A stretch of 64,000 nucleotides of DNA from JAUVKT01 sp036350795 (GCA_036350795.1 JAZBNV010000004.1:1-64000), one strand, 5' to 3'; positions 1 through 8,702 are shown, counted from the stretch's first letter. Numbers and translations: made by a program. Notes: a model not told the origin generated them from the sequence alone.

Positions 1-85
1 AATGACAAAATCGTTCGGAATGACAAAATCGTTTGGAATGACAAAATCGTTCGGAATGACAAAATCGTTTGGAATGACAAAAGCT
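1..85. repeat. 18-bp tandem repeat
   Basis: Four full copies and one partial copy of an 18-base unit that begins AATGACAAAATCG. The units end alternately in TTCGG and TTTGG, so the array is really a 36-base dimer repeated twice. The unit resembles the outer arm of the palindromic element at 30215-30357 (CTCGGAATGACAAAG). The array may continue left of the window. Confidence 0.9.
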
Positions 86-86
86 A

Positions 87-139
87 ACTCTTAGCTGATA
101 GCTGATAAGTGATAACAGTTAGCTGTTAGCTGTTATATG
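87..139. repeat. AGCTGAT / AGCTGTT word array
   Basis: Degenerate tandem words of about 7 bases (AGCTGAT, then GTGATAA, then AGCTGTT) lie between the first array and the first gene. They are noncoding and of the same style as the arrays at 5901, 15871, 36942 and 44518. No promoter match to TAnnTTTG is seen between here and base 220. Confidence 0.75.
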
Positions 140-219
140 TTTAAGAAGATATCCATTTCGGGAGATTAAGATTATATTATTTTGTAAATTGATCTCATTA
201 ATTTTTCAAAATAATCAAG

Positions 220-1449
220 ATGCTTAGAAGACTGAAAATAGGAATCCTGAGAGAGACAAAGAATCCGCCGGACAAGAGGGTGCCGCTTACTCCTTCGCAG
301 ATAATAAACCTTCAAATAGAATATCCCGACGTGGAGTTTGTGGTGCAGCCAAGCGATTACAGGTGCTATAAAGACGAGGAATACAGGTATCTCGAGATAC
401 CGCTGAAAGAGGACCTGAGCGACTGCGATATACTGATGGGTGTGAAAGAGGTCGAGAAATCAACCTTTATACCGGGCAAAACCTACCTCTTCTTTGCCCA
501 TGTGGCAAAAGAGCAGTCGTATAACAGGGAGATGTTGCAGAAAATGATAGAGCAGAAAATCCGCCTGGTAGATTATGAATACCTGACCCGCGATAATGGC
601 GCCAGGGTGGTTGCCTTTGGAAGATGGGCCGGTATAGTGGGAGCTTATAACGGATTAAGAGCCAGGGGAATAAGGACTGACAGGTTCAGCCTTAAACCAT
701 GCCACGAGTGCCACGACCTGGAAGAGGTGTGGGCCGGACTGAAGATGATTGACCTGATACCCGGTCTCAAGATACTTGTAACAGGCGACGGACGTGTGGG
801 CAACGGGGCAATGGAAACCCTGAACCAGACAAATGCCGTGCAGGTATCACCACGCGACTTCCTTACAAAAAACTTCGACGTACCTGTAGTATGCCAGCTG
901 AACCCGGGCGATTATGTAAAACATGTGGATGGAAAAAAATTCGACCTCAGGCATTTCTTTGAAAATCCGAAGGAATATGTGTCGGCATTTAAACCCTATA
1001 CCGAAGTGGCAGATATTTATATTGCTGCCCATTTCTGGGATCCTGATTCACCAAAATTCATTACCGGGGCTGACCTGAAGGATGAGAAATTTAATATATC
1101 GGTAATAGCCGACGTAAGCTGCGATATTGACGGACCAATAGCCTCCACGCTACGGGCAACCACAATCGCAGATCCCTTCTATGGCTATAACAGGACAACT
1201 GGCAAAGAAGAGCCTGCATTTAAGAAAGAAGGTAATATTACGGTAATGTCGGTGGATAACCTGCCTGGCGAACTGCCGCGTGATGCTTCGTCTGATTTTG
1301 GTGAACAACTTACCGAGTATGTGCTGCCCGACCTGATTTTCGGCAGAAAGGACGGCATGATTAAACGAGCTACCATATGCGAAAACGGAGAACTGACCGA
1401 CGACTATAAATATCTTACAGGATACCTGGCAGGGAAGCAGGGGGGGTGA
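220..1449 (+). CDS. LYS1-type saccharopine dehydrogenase / alanine dehydrogenase family protein
   Basis: A 409-residue soluble NAD(P)-dependent enzyme of the alanine dehydrogenase/transhydrogenase fold. The N-terminal stretch RETKNPPDKRVPLTP (about residues 10-24), HVAKEQ near 93 and FGRWAGIVGAYNG near 131-143 match the substrate domain of LYS1-type saccharopine dehydrogenases. GDGRVGNGA near 190 is the nucleotide-binding loop. The family oxidises saccharopine to lysine and 2-oxoglutarate, or reduces an oxo acid to an amino acid; the substrate cannot be fixed from sequence. The ATG at 220 is the first in frame and the length is normal. The gene stands alone, 120 bases before an unrelated exported protein. 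An amino-acid dehydrogenase of unknown specificity is the safe reading. Confidence 0.8.
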   Translation: MLRRLKIGILRETKNPPDKRVPLTPSQIINLQIEYPDVEFVVQPSDYRCYKDEEYRYLEIPLKEDLSDCDILMGVKEVEKSTFIPGKTYLFFAHVAKEQSYNREMLQKMIEQKIRLVDYEYLTRDNGARVVAFGRWAGIVGAYNGLRARGIRTDRFSLKPCHECHDLEEVWAGLKMIDLIPGLKILVTGDGRVGNGAMETLNQTNAVQVSPRDFLTKNFDVPVVCQLNPGDYVKHVDGKKFDLRHFFENPKEYVSAFKPYTEVADIYIAAHFWDPDSPKFITGADLKDEKFNISVIADVSCDIDGPIASTLRATTIADPFYGYNRTTGKEEPAFKKEGNITVMSVDNLPGELPRDASSDFGEQLTEYVLPDLIFGRKDGMIKRATICENGELTDDYKYLTGYLAGKQGG

Positions 1450-1500
1450 GTACCGCCTTCACCGGGTGCTTGTGTTTTGCTTTGTGAATAAGGACAATAG

Positions 1501-1531
1501 ATTCCTCACTGTCGTTCGGAATGACAGGGTC
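1501..1531. repeat. Fragment of the CGGAATGACA palindromic repeat
   Basis: ATTCCTCACTGTCGTTCGGAATGACA closely resembles the right arm of the element at 30330-30357, and its end matches the unit repeated at bases 1-85. It lies 50 bases after the preceding stop codon. It looks like a remnant of a dispersed repeat. Confidence 0.6.
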
Positions 1532-1569
1532 TGATTAAAACCTGAAATAAATATTAACATATTATTCCT

Positions 1570-4500
1570 ATGAAGAAACTAATTCTACTTATGGCGGGCC
1601 TGGCATTCCTCTTCAGGATTGCGATGCCCCAGAACAATTACCCTGTTGTGGGGGTAAGCGACGAAAGGATTGAAGTATACGGACTTAAGAATGCCAGCGT
1701 TTATGTGGATTATGCTAATGTTCTTAGAAACACTGATATTCTTATAGTTAAGGGAAGGATCGCTGCAGTGGGCTCCGGCCTGGATTTTCCTGCCGGGACA
1801 ATTGTAAGGGATATGAGCGGAAAAACAATCTATCCTTCATTTATAGATATATGTTCTGCCTACGGAGTAGCCCAGGAGCAGCGTGCACAGGGGACTAACC
1901 CCTATGCTGCCATGATGGGTGGTGGCAGGGGAGGAGCCCAGGCAGAAGAGAAGCCTGTGGTGGCCGATTACTGGAACCAGAATATCCATGAAAGCTATGA
2001 TGCCGTATCCGAATTTAAGCCTGATGCCGGGGCTGCAGAGAAACTGAGAAAGGCAGGCTTTGGTGCTGTTGCAAGCCTAAAGCAAAACGGCCTGGCCAGG
2101 GGGACTGCTGTGCTGGTTAACCTTGGCGATGATAAGGCAAATAAATCTGTACTGATAGACAAGGTTTCTTCAAATTATTCGTTCGACAGGGGAATATCGG
2201 AGGAAATGTATCCCCTGGCTCAGTACGGTTCAATAGCCCTGCTGCGCCAGTTCAACTACGATGCACAGTGGTACTCAAAGCTACCCGGGGGCTATTTCTT
2301 TGATGCCGGACTGGAGGCAGTGCTTAAGAATAAAAACCTGCCAAAGATATTCGAGGTAAATGATAAGTATGAAATACTGAGGGCCGATAAGATAGCCAGG
2401 GAGTTTGGATATAAGTATATTGTTAAGGGCGGTGGCAACGAGTACCAGTTGCTTGACGAGATAAAGAAAACGGGAATATCCCTTGTGCTGCCTCTTGATT
2501 TCCCGGCGGCTCCCGATGTAAAAGACCCATACAGTGCTGCTGCTGTGCCCCTGAGTACGCTGAAGCACTGGGAGATGGCCCCTGCTAACCCCTTTATGGT
2601 GAACGAGAAAGGAATAGAATTTGCATTTACAGCAAGCGGACTCTCTAACCAGGATGATTTCATGAAGAATATCAGGAAAAGTATTAAGTACGGACTGCCC
2701 GAAGAAGCAGCCCTTAAGGCTCTGACCTTTACACCGGCAAAGCTGCTTAGTGCTGATAAGATGCTGGGATCGCTTAAAAAAGGGATGATCGCCAATCTCC
2801 TGGTAACATCGGGCAATATTTTCGATGAAAAAACTGTGCTTTACGAGAACTGGGTCGACGGTAAGCCCTACATGATAAGCGATATGAACCTGCCTGATCT
2901 CTCGGGCTCGTATAAACTTGAGCTTGGAGACTCGGTATATAATATTGTAATATCGGGCACTGCTGAAAAACATACTGTAAAGGTTAGCTCAGGCGATAAA
3001 GACCTAAAGAGTACCATTGAAGTCAAAAACAGATTGCTTAATATTTCAATAACTACCCGGGGCGGCGTTATCCGTTTGAGTGGTATAGCTGACCCGGAGA
3101 GCTTAGAAGGTGATGTGGTTCTGGCAGGAGGCGAATGGGGGCGATGGAAGGCCGATAGAGTGAGCGAAGAGGAGAGTGGGAGAGAGAGAGAAGGTGAAAA
3201 GGGGAGAATGAGACCTGGACAGAAAAAGGAAGTTGAAGAAAAACCGTCTTTTGGAAAGGTGATTTATCCCTTTGTGGCCTATGGATGGGAAGAAAAGCCG
3301 GTACAGGAAGATGTACTGTTTAAGAATGCAACTGTATGGACCAACGAGGATGAAGGTATACTGCAGGAGAGCGATGTACTGGTAAAAGATGGCAAAATAG
3401 CAAAAGTGGGTAAGAACCTTAACGCCGGTAAGGCCAGGGTAATTAATGCCACGGGGATGCACCTCACACCCGGTATAATGGATGAACATTCGCATATAGC
3501 AATGTCGTCGACCAACGAAACCGGGCAGGCCATTACTTCAGAGGTAAGGGTTGCTGATATTATCGATGCTTCTGACCTGAGTATCTACAGGCAATTATCG
3601 GGTGGTGTAACTGCCGCCCATATACTCCATGGTTCGGCAAACCCTATAGGCGGACAATCGGTACTGATAAAGCACCGCTGGGGATCATCGCCAGAGGAAA
3701 TGAAGATAGACGGGCAGGTTGGCTTTCTTAAACATGCACTGGGTGAGAACGTTAAGCGCACAACAACGAGGTTCCCGAATACACGTATGGGTGTTGAGCA
3801 TATTATACGTGATGCCTACCAGAGAGCCCTTGAGTACAATCGCGAATGGGAAGAATACTCTGCCCTGGGCGAAAAGGAAAAGGCCGGTAAAATACCTCCG
3901 CGAAGGGATCTTGAGCTGGATGCCATTGTGGATGTGCTTAAGAAGCGCAGTTTTATCAGCTGCCATACCTATGTGCAGAGCGAGGCCAATATGATAATGA
4001 CCCTGGCAGAAGACTTCGGTATAAAGGCACATACGCTGATCCACTTTAATGAAGGTTATAAAATGGCCGACAGGATGAAGGAGCACGGGGCAGCAGGCTC
4101 AGTGTTCAGCGACTGGTGGTTTTATAAGTACGAGGTGTACGAAGGAATACAGTATAATGCTGCCACCTTACTTCAGCAGGGAGTGCTAACCTGCCTGCAC
4201 TCCGACAATGCCGAACTGGCCAGGAGACTTAACCAGGAGGCCGGGAAAATAGTAAAATACGGAGGTATTGAGCAGGAGGAGGCCCTTAAGCTGGTAACCC
4301 TCAACACAGCAAAGATATTGCATCTCGACAACAGGATGGGATCAATAAAGGTGGGCAAGGATGCCGACCTGGCTCTGTGGACAGATAATCCGCTTTCAGT
4401 TTATGCCAGGGCAAACAAGACTATGGTAGACGGAATAATTTATTTTGATGAGGAAAAGGATGCCATGCTGAAGCTTAAGATAGACGAGGAACGGAACAGG

Positions 4501-4584
4501 ATTATCCAGAAGATTTTAAATGAATCACCTGCCGCAGCATCGGCCATGATGCCTGCAAGGATGAGAAGAGGTGCAAATAATTAA
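1570..4584 (+). CDS. Exported tandem-domain amidohydrolase
   Basis: A 1004-residue protein with an N-terminal signal peptide (about residues 1-21) and two amidohydrolase units in series. The first (about 25-430) has the edge strands of the fold and the tail GSLKKGMIANLLV, but the metal motif is replaced by IYPSFIDICSAYG, so it is probably inactive. A beta-rich spacer and a charged linker (about 528-560) follow. The second unit (about 585-1004) has HSH near 640, SCHTY near 797, IHF near 823, LHSDN near 879 and the tail GSIKVGKDADLALW, so all expected metal ligands are present. It is predicted to be a periplasmic or secreted metal-dependent hydrolase of amides or peptides. It is followed after 11 bases by a second family member, so the two are probably cotranscribed. 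The substrate is unknown. Confidence 0.88.
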   Translation: MKKLILLMAGLAFLFRIAMPQNNYPVVGVSDERIEVYGLKNASVYVDYANVLRNTDILIVKGRIAAVGSGLDFPAGTIVRDMSGKTIYPSFIDICSAYGVAQEQRAQGTNPYAAMMGGGRGGAQAEEKPVVADYWNQNIHESYDAVSEFKPDAGAAEKLRKAGFGAVASLKQNGLARGTAVLVNLGDDKANKSVLIDKVSSNYSFDRGISEEMYPLAQYGSIALLRQFNYDAQWYSKLPGGYFFDAGLEAVLKNKNLPKIFEVNDKYEILRADKIAREFGYKYIVKGGGNEYQLLDEIKKTGISLVLPLDFPAAPDVKDPYSAAAVPLSTLKHWEMAPANPFMVNEKGIEFAFTASGLSNQDDFMKNIRKSIKYGLPEEAALKALTFTPAKLLSADKMLGSLKKGMIANLLVTSGNIFDEKTVLYENWVDGKPYMISDMNLPDLSGSYKLELGDSVYNIVISGTAEKHTVKVSSGDKDLKSTIEVKNRLLNISITTRGGVIRLSGIADPESLEGDVVLAGGEWGRWKADRVSEEESGREREGEKGRMRPGQKKEVEEKPSFGKVIYPFVAYGWEEKPVQEDVLFKNATVWTNEDEGILQESDVLVKDGKIAKVGKNLNAGKARVINATGMHLTPGIMDEHSHIAMSSTNETGQAITSEVRVADIIDASDLSIYRQLSGGVTAAHILHGSANPIGGQSVLIKHRWGSSPEEMKIDGQVGFLKHALGENVKRTTTRFPNTRMGVEHIIRDAYQRALEYNREWEEYSALGEKEKAGKIPPRRDLELDAIVDVLKKRSFISCHTYVQSEANMIMTLAEDFGIKAHTLIHFNEGYKMADRMKEHGAAGSVFSDWWFYKYEVYEGIQYNAATLLQQGVLTCLHSDNAELARRLNQEAGKIVKYGGIEQEEALKLVTLNTAKILHLDNRMGSIKVGKDADLALWTDNPLSVYARANKTMVDGIIYFDEEKDAMLKLKIDEERNRIIQKILNESPAAASAMMPARMRRGANN

Positions 4585-4595
4585 TAGCGGAAATC

Positions 4596-5915
4596 ATGAA
4601 AAAAGTAATATCATATATAGTATTGGGATTTTTAAGCGTGCAGTTGCTTAACAGCCAGGCACTCCCTGTTGTGGCTCCCGCTCAGGGTGAATCAGTAATG
4701 ATCAAAGGTGCCACTATCCATACAGGTAAGGGAGAGGTAATTGAGAATGGTGTTATTACCTTCAGAAATGGCAGGATAACAGCTGTGGGCAAGGATGGAG
4801 AGACAGCAATAAGCCGCGAGAGTCACAGGGTGATAGATGCCACGGGAAAACATGTATACCCCGGGCTGATAATGACCATGAGTAACCTTGGCCTTTCTGA
4901 GATTGGTTCTGTTGATGTAACGCAGGACAGTCGCGAACACGGAACAATAAACCCGGGAGTAAGAACCCTGGTAGCCTATAATACCGATTCGCATGCAATA
5001 CCCGTGGTACGCTCCAACGGGGTACTGCTGGCACAGGTAGTGCCTTCCGGAGGATTGCTTTCGGGAACATCGTCAGTTATGCAACTTGATGCCTGGAACT
5101 GGGAAGATGCGGCCTATAAGACTGATAATGGTGTGCACCTGAACTGGCCCAGGATGAGCGCCCGTGCAGGAAGGAGATCGATGTATGAAATGTATATGGG
5201 AGAAGGAGCCACGGGTGGTTTTGAAAGCAGCTTTAAAGAACTTGATAAACTCTTTACAGATGCCGCCGCTTATGCCGAATTGGATAAACCCGAAAGAGTA
5301 AACCTCAGGCTTGAAGCAATAGAAGGACTTTTTACCGGCGATCAGATACTGTTTATTTCTCCTTCTGATGTCCAGGGAATACTGGCATCAGTAAAGTTTG
5401 CCCGGGAGAAGGGAGTAAAGAAGCTTGTACTGGTAAATGCCGGCGAAGATGCTTTTATGGTAAAGGATTTTATCAGGGAGAATAAGATACCGGTAATCTT
5501 AAGTACAGTGCAGGCCATGCCCGCTCACGAACACAGCGATACAAGGCTTCCGTTTAAACTGGCAAAAATGTTTATGGACGAAGGTATTACTGTTGGGATT
5601 ACCTTTCCCTCGTCCGATAGCGGCTTTAACCTTCCCTTTGCAGCCGGGCAGGCTGTGGCTTATGGACTTACAAAGGAGGAAGCCCTGCAGATGGTAAGCC
5701 TGAATAACGCAATAATTCTTGGCATTGATGATGTAACAGGCAGCCTGGAGAAGGGCAAGGATGCCAATATCCTCGTTTCTTCGGGCGACCTGCTCGACAT
5801 GATGACAAATGACGTGGTGCATGCCTTTATCCAGGGCAGGGATATCGACCTGGATAATAAGCATAAGATGCTCTACAGGAGGTTCCAGGAGAAATATAAA
5901 AACGGTGAACGGTAA
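4596..5915 (+). CDS. Exported amidohydrolase-family protein lacking the HxH metal motif
   Basis: A 439-residue protein with a signal peptide (about residues 1-22). It has the start of an amidohydrolase fold (IHTGKGEVIENGVI, about 34-47) and the family tail GSLEKGKDANILV (about 385-397). The place where HxH should stand reads KHVYPGLIMTMSNLG, so the binuclear metal site is missing, as in the first half of the upstream protein. It may be a non-catalytic partner of that enzyme, with which it probably shares an mRNA (11-base gap). The last codons and the stop (AACGGTGAACGGTAA) are already the first units of the repeat array that follows, so the present C-terminus was shaped by the repeat. Confidence 0.8.
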   Translation: MKKVISYIVLGFLSVQLLNSQALPVVAPAQGESVMIKGATIHTGKGEVIENGVITFRNGRITAVGKDGETAISRESHRVIDATGKHVYPGLIMTMSNLGLSEIGSVDVTQDSREHGTINPGVRTLVAYNTDSHAIPVVRSNGVLLAQVVPSGGLLSGTSSVMQLDAWNWEDAAYKTDNGVHLNWPRMSARAGRRSMYEMYMGEGATGGFESSFKELDKLFTDAAAYAELDKPERVNLRLEAIEGLFTGDQILFISPSDVQGILASVKFAREKGVKKLVLVNAGEDAFMVKDFIRENKIPVILSTVQAMPAHEHSDTRLPFKLAKMFMDEGITVGITFPSSDSGFNLPFAAGQAVAYGLTKEEALQMVSLNNAIILGIDDVTGSLEKGKDANILVSSGDLLDMMTNDVVHAFIQGRDIDLDNKHKMLYRRFQEKYKNGER

Positions 5916-6020
5916 ACGGTGAACGGTAAAAGGTAAACGTGAACCTGCCAAAGGCAGGCAGGCGGTAAACGGTAAACGGTGAACGGTGAACCTGCCAAAG
6001 GCAGGCAGGCGGTAAACGGA
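5901..6020. repeat. GGTGAACGGTAAAC word array with two CCTGCC palindromes
   Basis: Tandem 7-base words (GGTAAAC and GGTGAAC) are interrupted twice by the same 22-base block (5944-5965 and 5991-6012) containing the palindrome CCTGCCAAAGGCAGG. The array starts inside the last codons of the upstream gene and ends about 70 bases before the next one. Each palindrome can form a six-pair hairpin with an AAA loop, like a REP element. Confidence 0.9.
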
Positions 6021-6089
6021 AAGGCTTGTAGGGGCGTTGCATGCTACGCCCGCACCTGGTGAAAAGTCTCAATAAATTTGGAAGATCAT

Positions 6090-7277
6090 ATGGGATTGAT
6101 TATTGCTGGTTTAGTAGGATTGTTTTTATTGGTCTTCTTCTTACCGATCAGGGGGAAGCGGTATAAGAAAGCTGTGCCTGTAAGGCACCTGGACGAGAGG
6201 GATACGATGTTCTCCCGGAACGAGATCAAGCCAGGGGAGGACAGGTTTGATGAATATTATAAGCTCAGACCCGGAAAGCTTGAAGAGGATAATAAGTTCA
6301 GGGCTAAGCCGGGACTGCTGAAAGAAGGAAGCACTTACTATAACAGGATGGCCTTTGCAGCGGCTGATGCAAGCTTTGAGGCTGTGGAGGCCTTCTTCGA
6401 CCTCAGGTCGAAGAGCATGGAGCAGGGGGCAGGGAGCAAGGGGGAAGAGGTGGAGAGCGTGAGAGTGGGAGACGAAGAGAATCTGACTCCTTTTATTAAG
6501 GAATGGACAAAGAAGATGGGGGCTCATTCTGTAGGGATTGCTGAGATGAAGGATTATCATTTCTATACCGTGGCCGGGAGGAAGGAGAGGTATGGAAAGC
6601 CGGTCGTAAACAATCATAAATACGGTATTGCCCTCTGCGTGGAGATGGATTATGAACTTACAATGAGCGGTCCGCAGGCACCTGTTGTAATGGAGTCTGC
6701 ACGTCAATATCTCAACTCGGGCATGATAGCTACCCAGCTGGCGCTGACGCTCAGAAACCTGGGCTACGAAGCCACCACACATATAGATGCCAACTATGAT
6801 GTTATCTGTCCGCTGGTGGCAAAGGATGCCGGGCTGGGGGAGATAGGCAGGATGGGCCTGCTTATGACACCAAAACTGGGTCCCAGGGTAAGAATAGCTG
6901 TAGTGACAACAGATGCCCCCTTAATTCCTGATAGTCCAACCCACTCCGATTCGGTACTTGATTTCTGCACTGAATGTAAGAAATGTGCACGTGTATGCCC
7001 GTCGGCTGCCATACCCGGGGATGCCAGGAAGCAACATAAGGGAGGCCTGCACTGGCAGGTAAACCAGGAAGCGTGTTTCAGCTACTGGTGCCAGGCCGGC
7101 ACCGACTGTGGCAGGTGCATGGCGGTATGCCCTTACTCGCATAAGAGCAACTGGCTGCATAAGATCGCCAGGTGGGGTATTAATAATAATGTCTTCTTCA
7201 GGCGGGCAGCAATCAGGCTTGATGACCTGATTTATGGAAGCAAACCCCGGTCAGCTAATCCGCCGGTTTGGGTATAA
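6090..7277 (+). CDS. Membrane-anchored reductive-dehalogenase-like 4Fe-4S protein
   Basis: About 395 residues. The first 20 (MGLIIAGLVGLFLLVFFLPI) form one membrane helix; no twin-arginine signal is present. GLGEIGRMGLLMTPKLGPRVRI (about 247-268) and the two cluster motifs CTECKKCARVCP (about 292) and CGRCMAVCP (about 340), the second within a W-x-x-x-G-x-D-C-like setting, match the C-terminal core shared by respiratory reductive dehalogenases and epoxyqueuosine reductase, which bind cobalamin and two 4Fe-4S clusters. Substrate is unknown; dehalogenation is not proven. Residues about 109-131 are a G/E-rich insertion encoded by purine-rich repeat-like DNA. ATG 6090 is preferred over TTG 6078 because GGAAG at 6080-6084 is well spaced for it. 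No RdhB-like anchor gene is adjacent. Confidence 0.78.
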   Translation: MGLIIAGLVGLFLLVFFLPIRGKRYKKAVPVRHLDERDTMFSRNEIKPGEDRFDEYYKLRPGKLEEDNKFRAKPGLLKEGSTYYNRMAFAAADASFEAVEAFFDLRSKSMEQGAGSKGEEVESVRVGDEENLTPFIKEWTKKMGAHSVGIAEMKDYHFYTVAGRKERYGKPVVNNHKYGIALCVEMDYELTMSGPQAPVVMESARQYLNSGMIATQLALTLRNLGYEATTHIDANYDVICPLVAKDAGLGEIGRMGLLMTPKLGPRVRIAVVTTDAPLIPDSPTHSDSVLDFCTECKKCARVCPSAAIPGDARKQHKGGLHWQVNQEACFSYWCQAGTDCGRCMAVCPYSHKSNWLHKIARWGINNNVFFRRAAIRLDDLIYGSKPRSANPPVWV

Positions 7278-7310
7278 TAGGCTGCAGGTGATGTACTTGC
7301 AGAATTATGG

Positions 7311-7682
7311 TTATTCTTTTGTACCGCTCCAGGTACCGTCTATATCATAATAGTCGTTCGACCAGGTGCCACTTGCTGTTGATCCGTTAAACTGACCCAC
7401 AAATTCAGAGCCTGTTGAGGCAGATCCTACTGTGGCTGTGAATGTTCCCTGCGGGTCGATTGTGCCTGTAAGATCGAAAGTTGCTACAACCACAGATGAG
7501 CTTGCGGTTCCGCTTACTGCACCATCTGAGTCGATAATCGCTGTCCATGTACCCCTATCACCATCTCCAAGGTATACCCCGCTCCATGTTCCGGCATATT
7601 CAATAGGATCCGGGTTATTTTTTTTGCAGGAATAAAGGCTTAAAGAAATAATAGCAAGTGAGACAATAAGAAGTTTCTTCAT
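7311..7682 (-). CDS. Small lipoprotein with Gly/Thr/Ser-rich beta repeats
   Basis: A 123-residue protein with a lipoprotein signal (MKKLLIVSLAIISLSLYSC, Cys19 lipidated) followed by KKNNPDP. The body alternates short strands with the pattern GTWSG / GTWTA / GTFTA / GTWSN / GTWSG, as in small lipocalin-like or up-and-down beta barrels. I do not recognise a named family. It is probably periplasmic or surface exposed. It is convergent with the iron-sulfur protein gene (33-base gap) and lies downstream of the glycosyltransferase gene on the same strand with a 72-base gap. Confidence 0.75.
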   Translation of the reverse strand: MKKLLIVSLAIISLSLYSCKKNNPDPIEYAGTWSGVYLGDGDRGTWTAIIDSDGAVSGTASSSVVVATFDLTGTIDPQGTFTATVGSASTGSEFVGQFNGSTASGTWSNDYYDIDGTWSGTKE

Positions 7683-7754
7683 TTTAAAGTGTTTGTATTA
7701 ATATATTATTTATGGAATTTACAGTCTGGCCTGACTAATGATTTCGTGATACTG

Positions 7755-8702
7755 CTAAATACTTTCTTTTATAAGATATTCGTTGCGGGTAGTTGAGTTA
7801 CGTGTAATCAGTTCGCCGATAAAGCCGGTCATAAAGAGCATGGTTCCAATAACCATTGCTGTAAGCGCTATATAAAAATATGGACTGTCGGTAACCAGTG
7901 GTGCCCTGAGACCCTTACTTATAAAAACAAGCTTATTTATACCCAGGTAGGCAGCCAGTGCAAAGCCGGCAAAAAACACCAGTGATCCAAGCAGGCCAAA
8001 GAGGTGCATGGGGCTTTTGCCAAAACGGGTAATAAAAGTTATTGTAAGCAGGTCGAGATAGCCCTTTATAAACCTGTCGAGGCCATACTTGGTAACTCCG
8101 TATTTACGGGCCTGGTGCTGTACCACTTTTTCCCCTATCCTGTGATAACCGGCCTGTCGTGCAAGCATAGGTATATAGCGATGCATCTCGCCAAATACCT
8201 CTATACTTTTAATAACATCGTTGCGGTAGGCTTTTAGTCCGCAGTTAAAGTCGTGTAACTTTATCCCTGATGCACGGCGTGCTGTGGCATTATAAAACTT
8301 ACTCGTGGTTCTTTTGATAAAGGGGTCGTACCTTTTTTTCTTCCATCCCGAAACAAGGTCATATCCGTCTTCCTTTACCATCCTTACCAGTCCGGGAATC
8401 TCGTCGGGGCTGTCCTGCAGATCGGCATCCATGGTAATAACAACCTCACCCTTTGCCATAGCAAAGCCCGTATGAAGGGCAGCAGCCTTGCCGTAGTTGC
8501 GCCTGAAGCTGCTGGCCCTGATGTTTTTATTCTCTGTGGCGAGCTCCCCTATAACCTTCCATGAACTGTCGGACGAACCGTCGTCAACCAGGATCAGCTC
8601 ATAGCTTAATTTGTTCTTATTGCATACCGAATCTATCCAGCGCGAAAGCTCAGGGAGAGATTCATCCTCGTTATAAAGGGGAACTACAATTGATACGTCC
8701 AT
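7755..8702 (-). CDS. Family 2 glycosyltransferase, DPM1/GtrB type
   Basis: A 315-residue inner-membrane enzyme. The N-terminal GT-A domain (about 1-225) has SIVVPLYNEDESLPEL at the start, DDGSSDSS near 41, the metal-binding MDADLQDSPDEIP near 92-104 and a catalytic-region HDFNCGLKAYR. Two membrane helices follow (about 233-255 and 270-300). The family transfers a sugar from a nucleotide donor, usually to undecaprenyl or dolichyl phosphate. It follows the DUF4199 gene after 2 bases, so the pair is translationally linked; this pairing suggests an envelope lipid or glycan role. Sugar and acceptor are not predictable here. Confidence 0.9.
   Translation of the reverse strand: MDVSIVVPLYNEDESLPELSRWIDSVCNKNKLSYELILVDDGSSDSSWKVIGELATENKNIRASSFRRNYGKAAALHTGFAMAKGEVVITMDADLQDSPDEIPGLVRMVKEDGYDLVSGWKKKRYDPFIKRTTSKFYNATARRASGIKLHDFNCGLKAYRNDVIKSIEVFGEMHRYIPMLARQAGYHRIGEKVVQHQARKYGVTKYGLDRFIKGYLDLLTITFITRFGKSPMHLFGLLGSLVFFAGFALAAYLGINKLVFISKGLRAPLVTDSPYFYIALTAMVIGTMLFMTGFIGELITRNSTTRNEYLIKESI

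Noticed and set aside
2281..2973. Long open frames on the minus strand within the amidohydrolase gene
   Set aside because: They overlap a clear signal-peptide and two-domain protein on the plus strand, have no recognisable motifs and no promoter, and follow from the codon bias of the real gene.
6141..6782. 213-codon minus-strand frame within the reductive-dehalogenase-like gene
   Set aside because: Composition is Cys/His/Pro/Leu-rich shadow sequence; the plus strand has family motifs throughout.
7282..7302. Terminator hairpin after the iron-sulfur protein gene
   Set aside because: The CTGCAGGT/ACTTGCAG stem is present, but no U tract follows on either strand.
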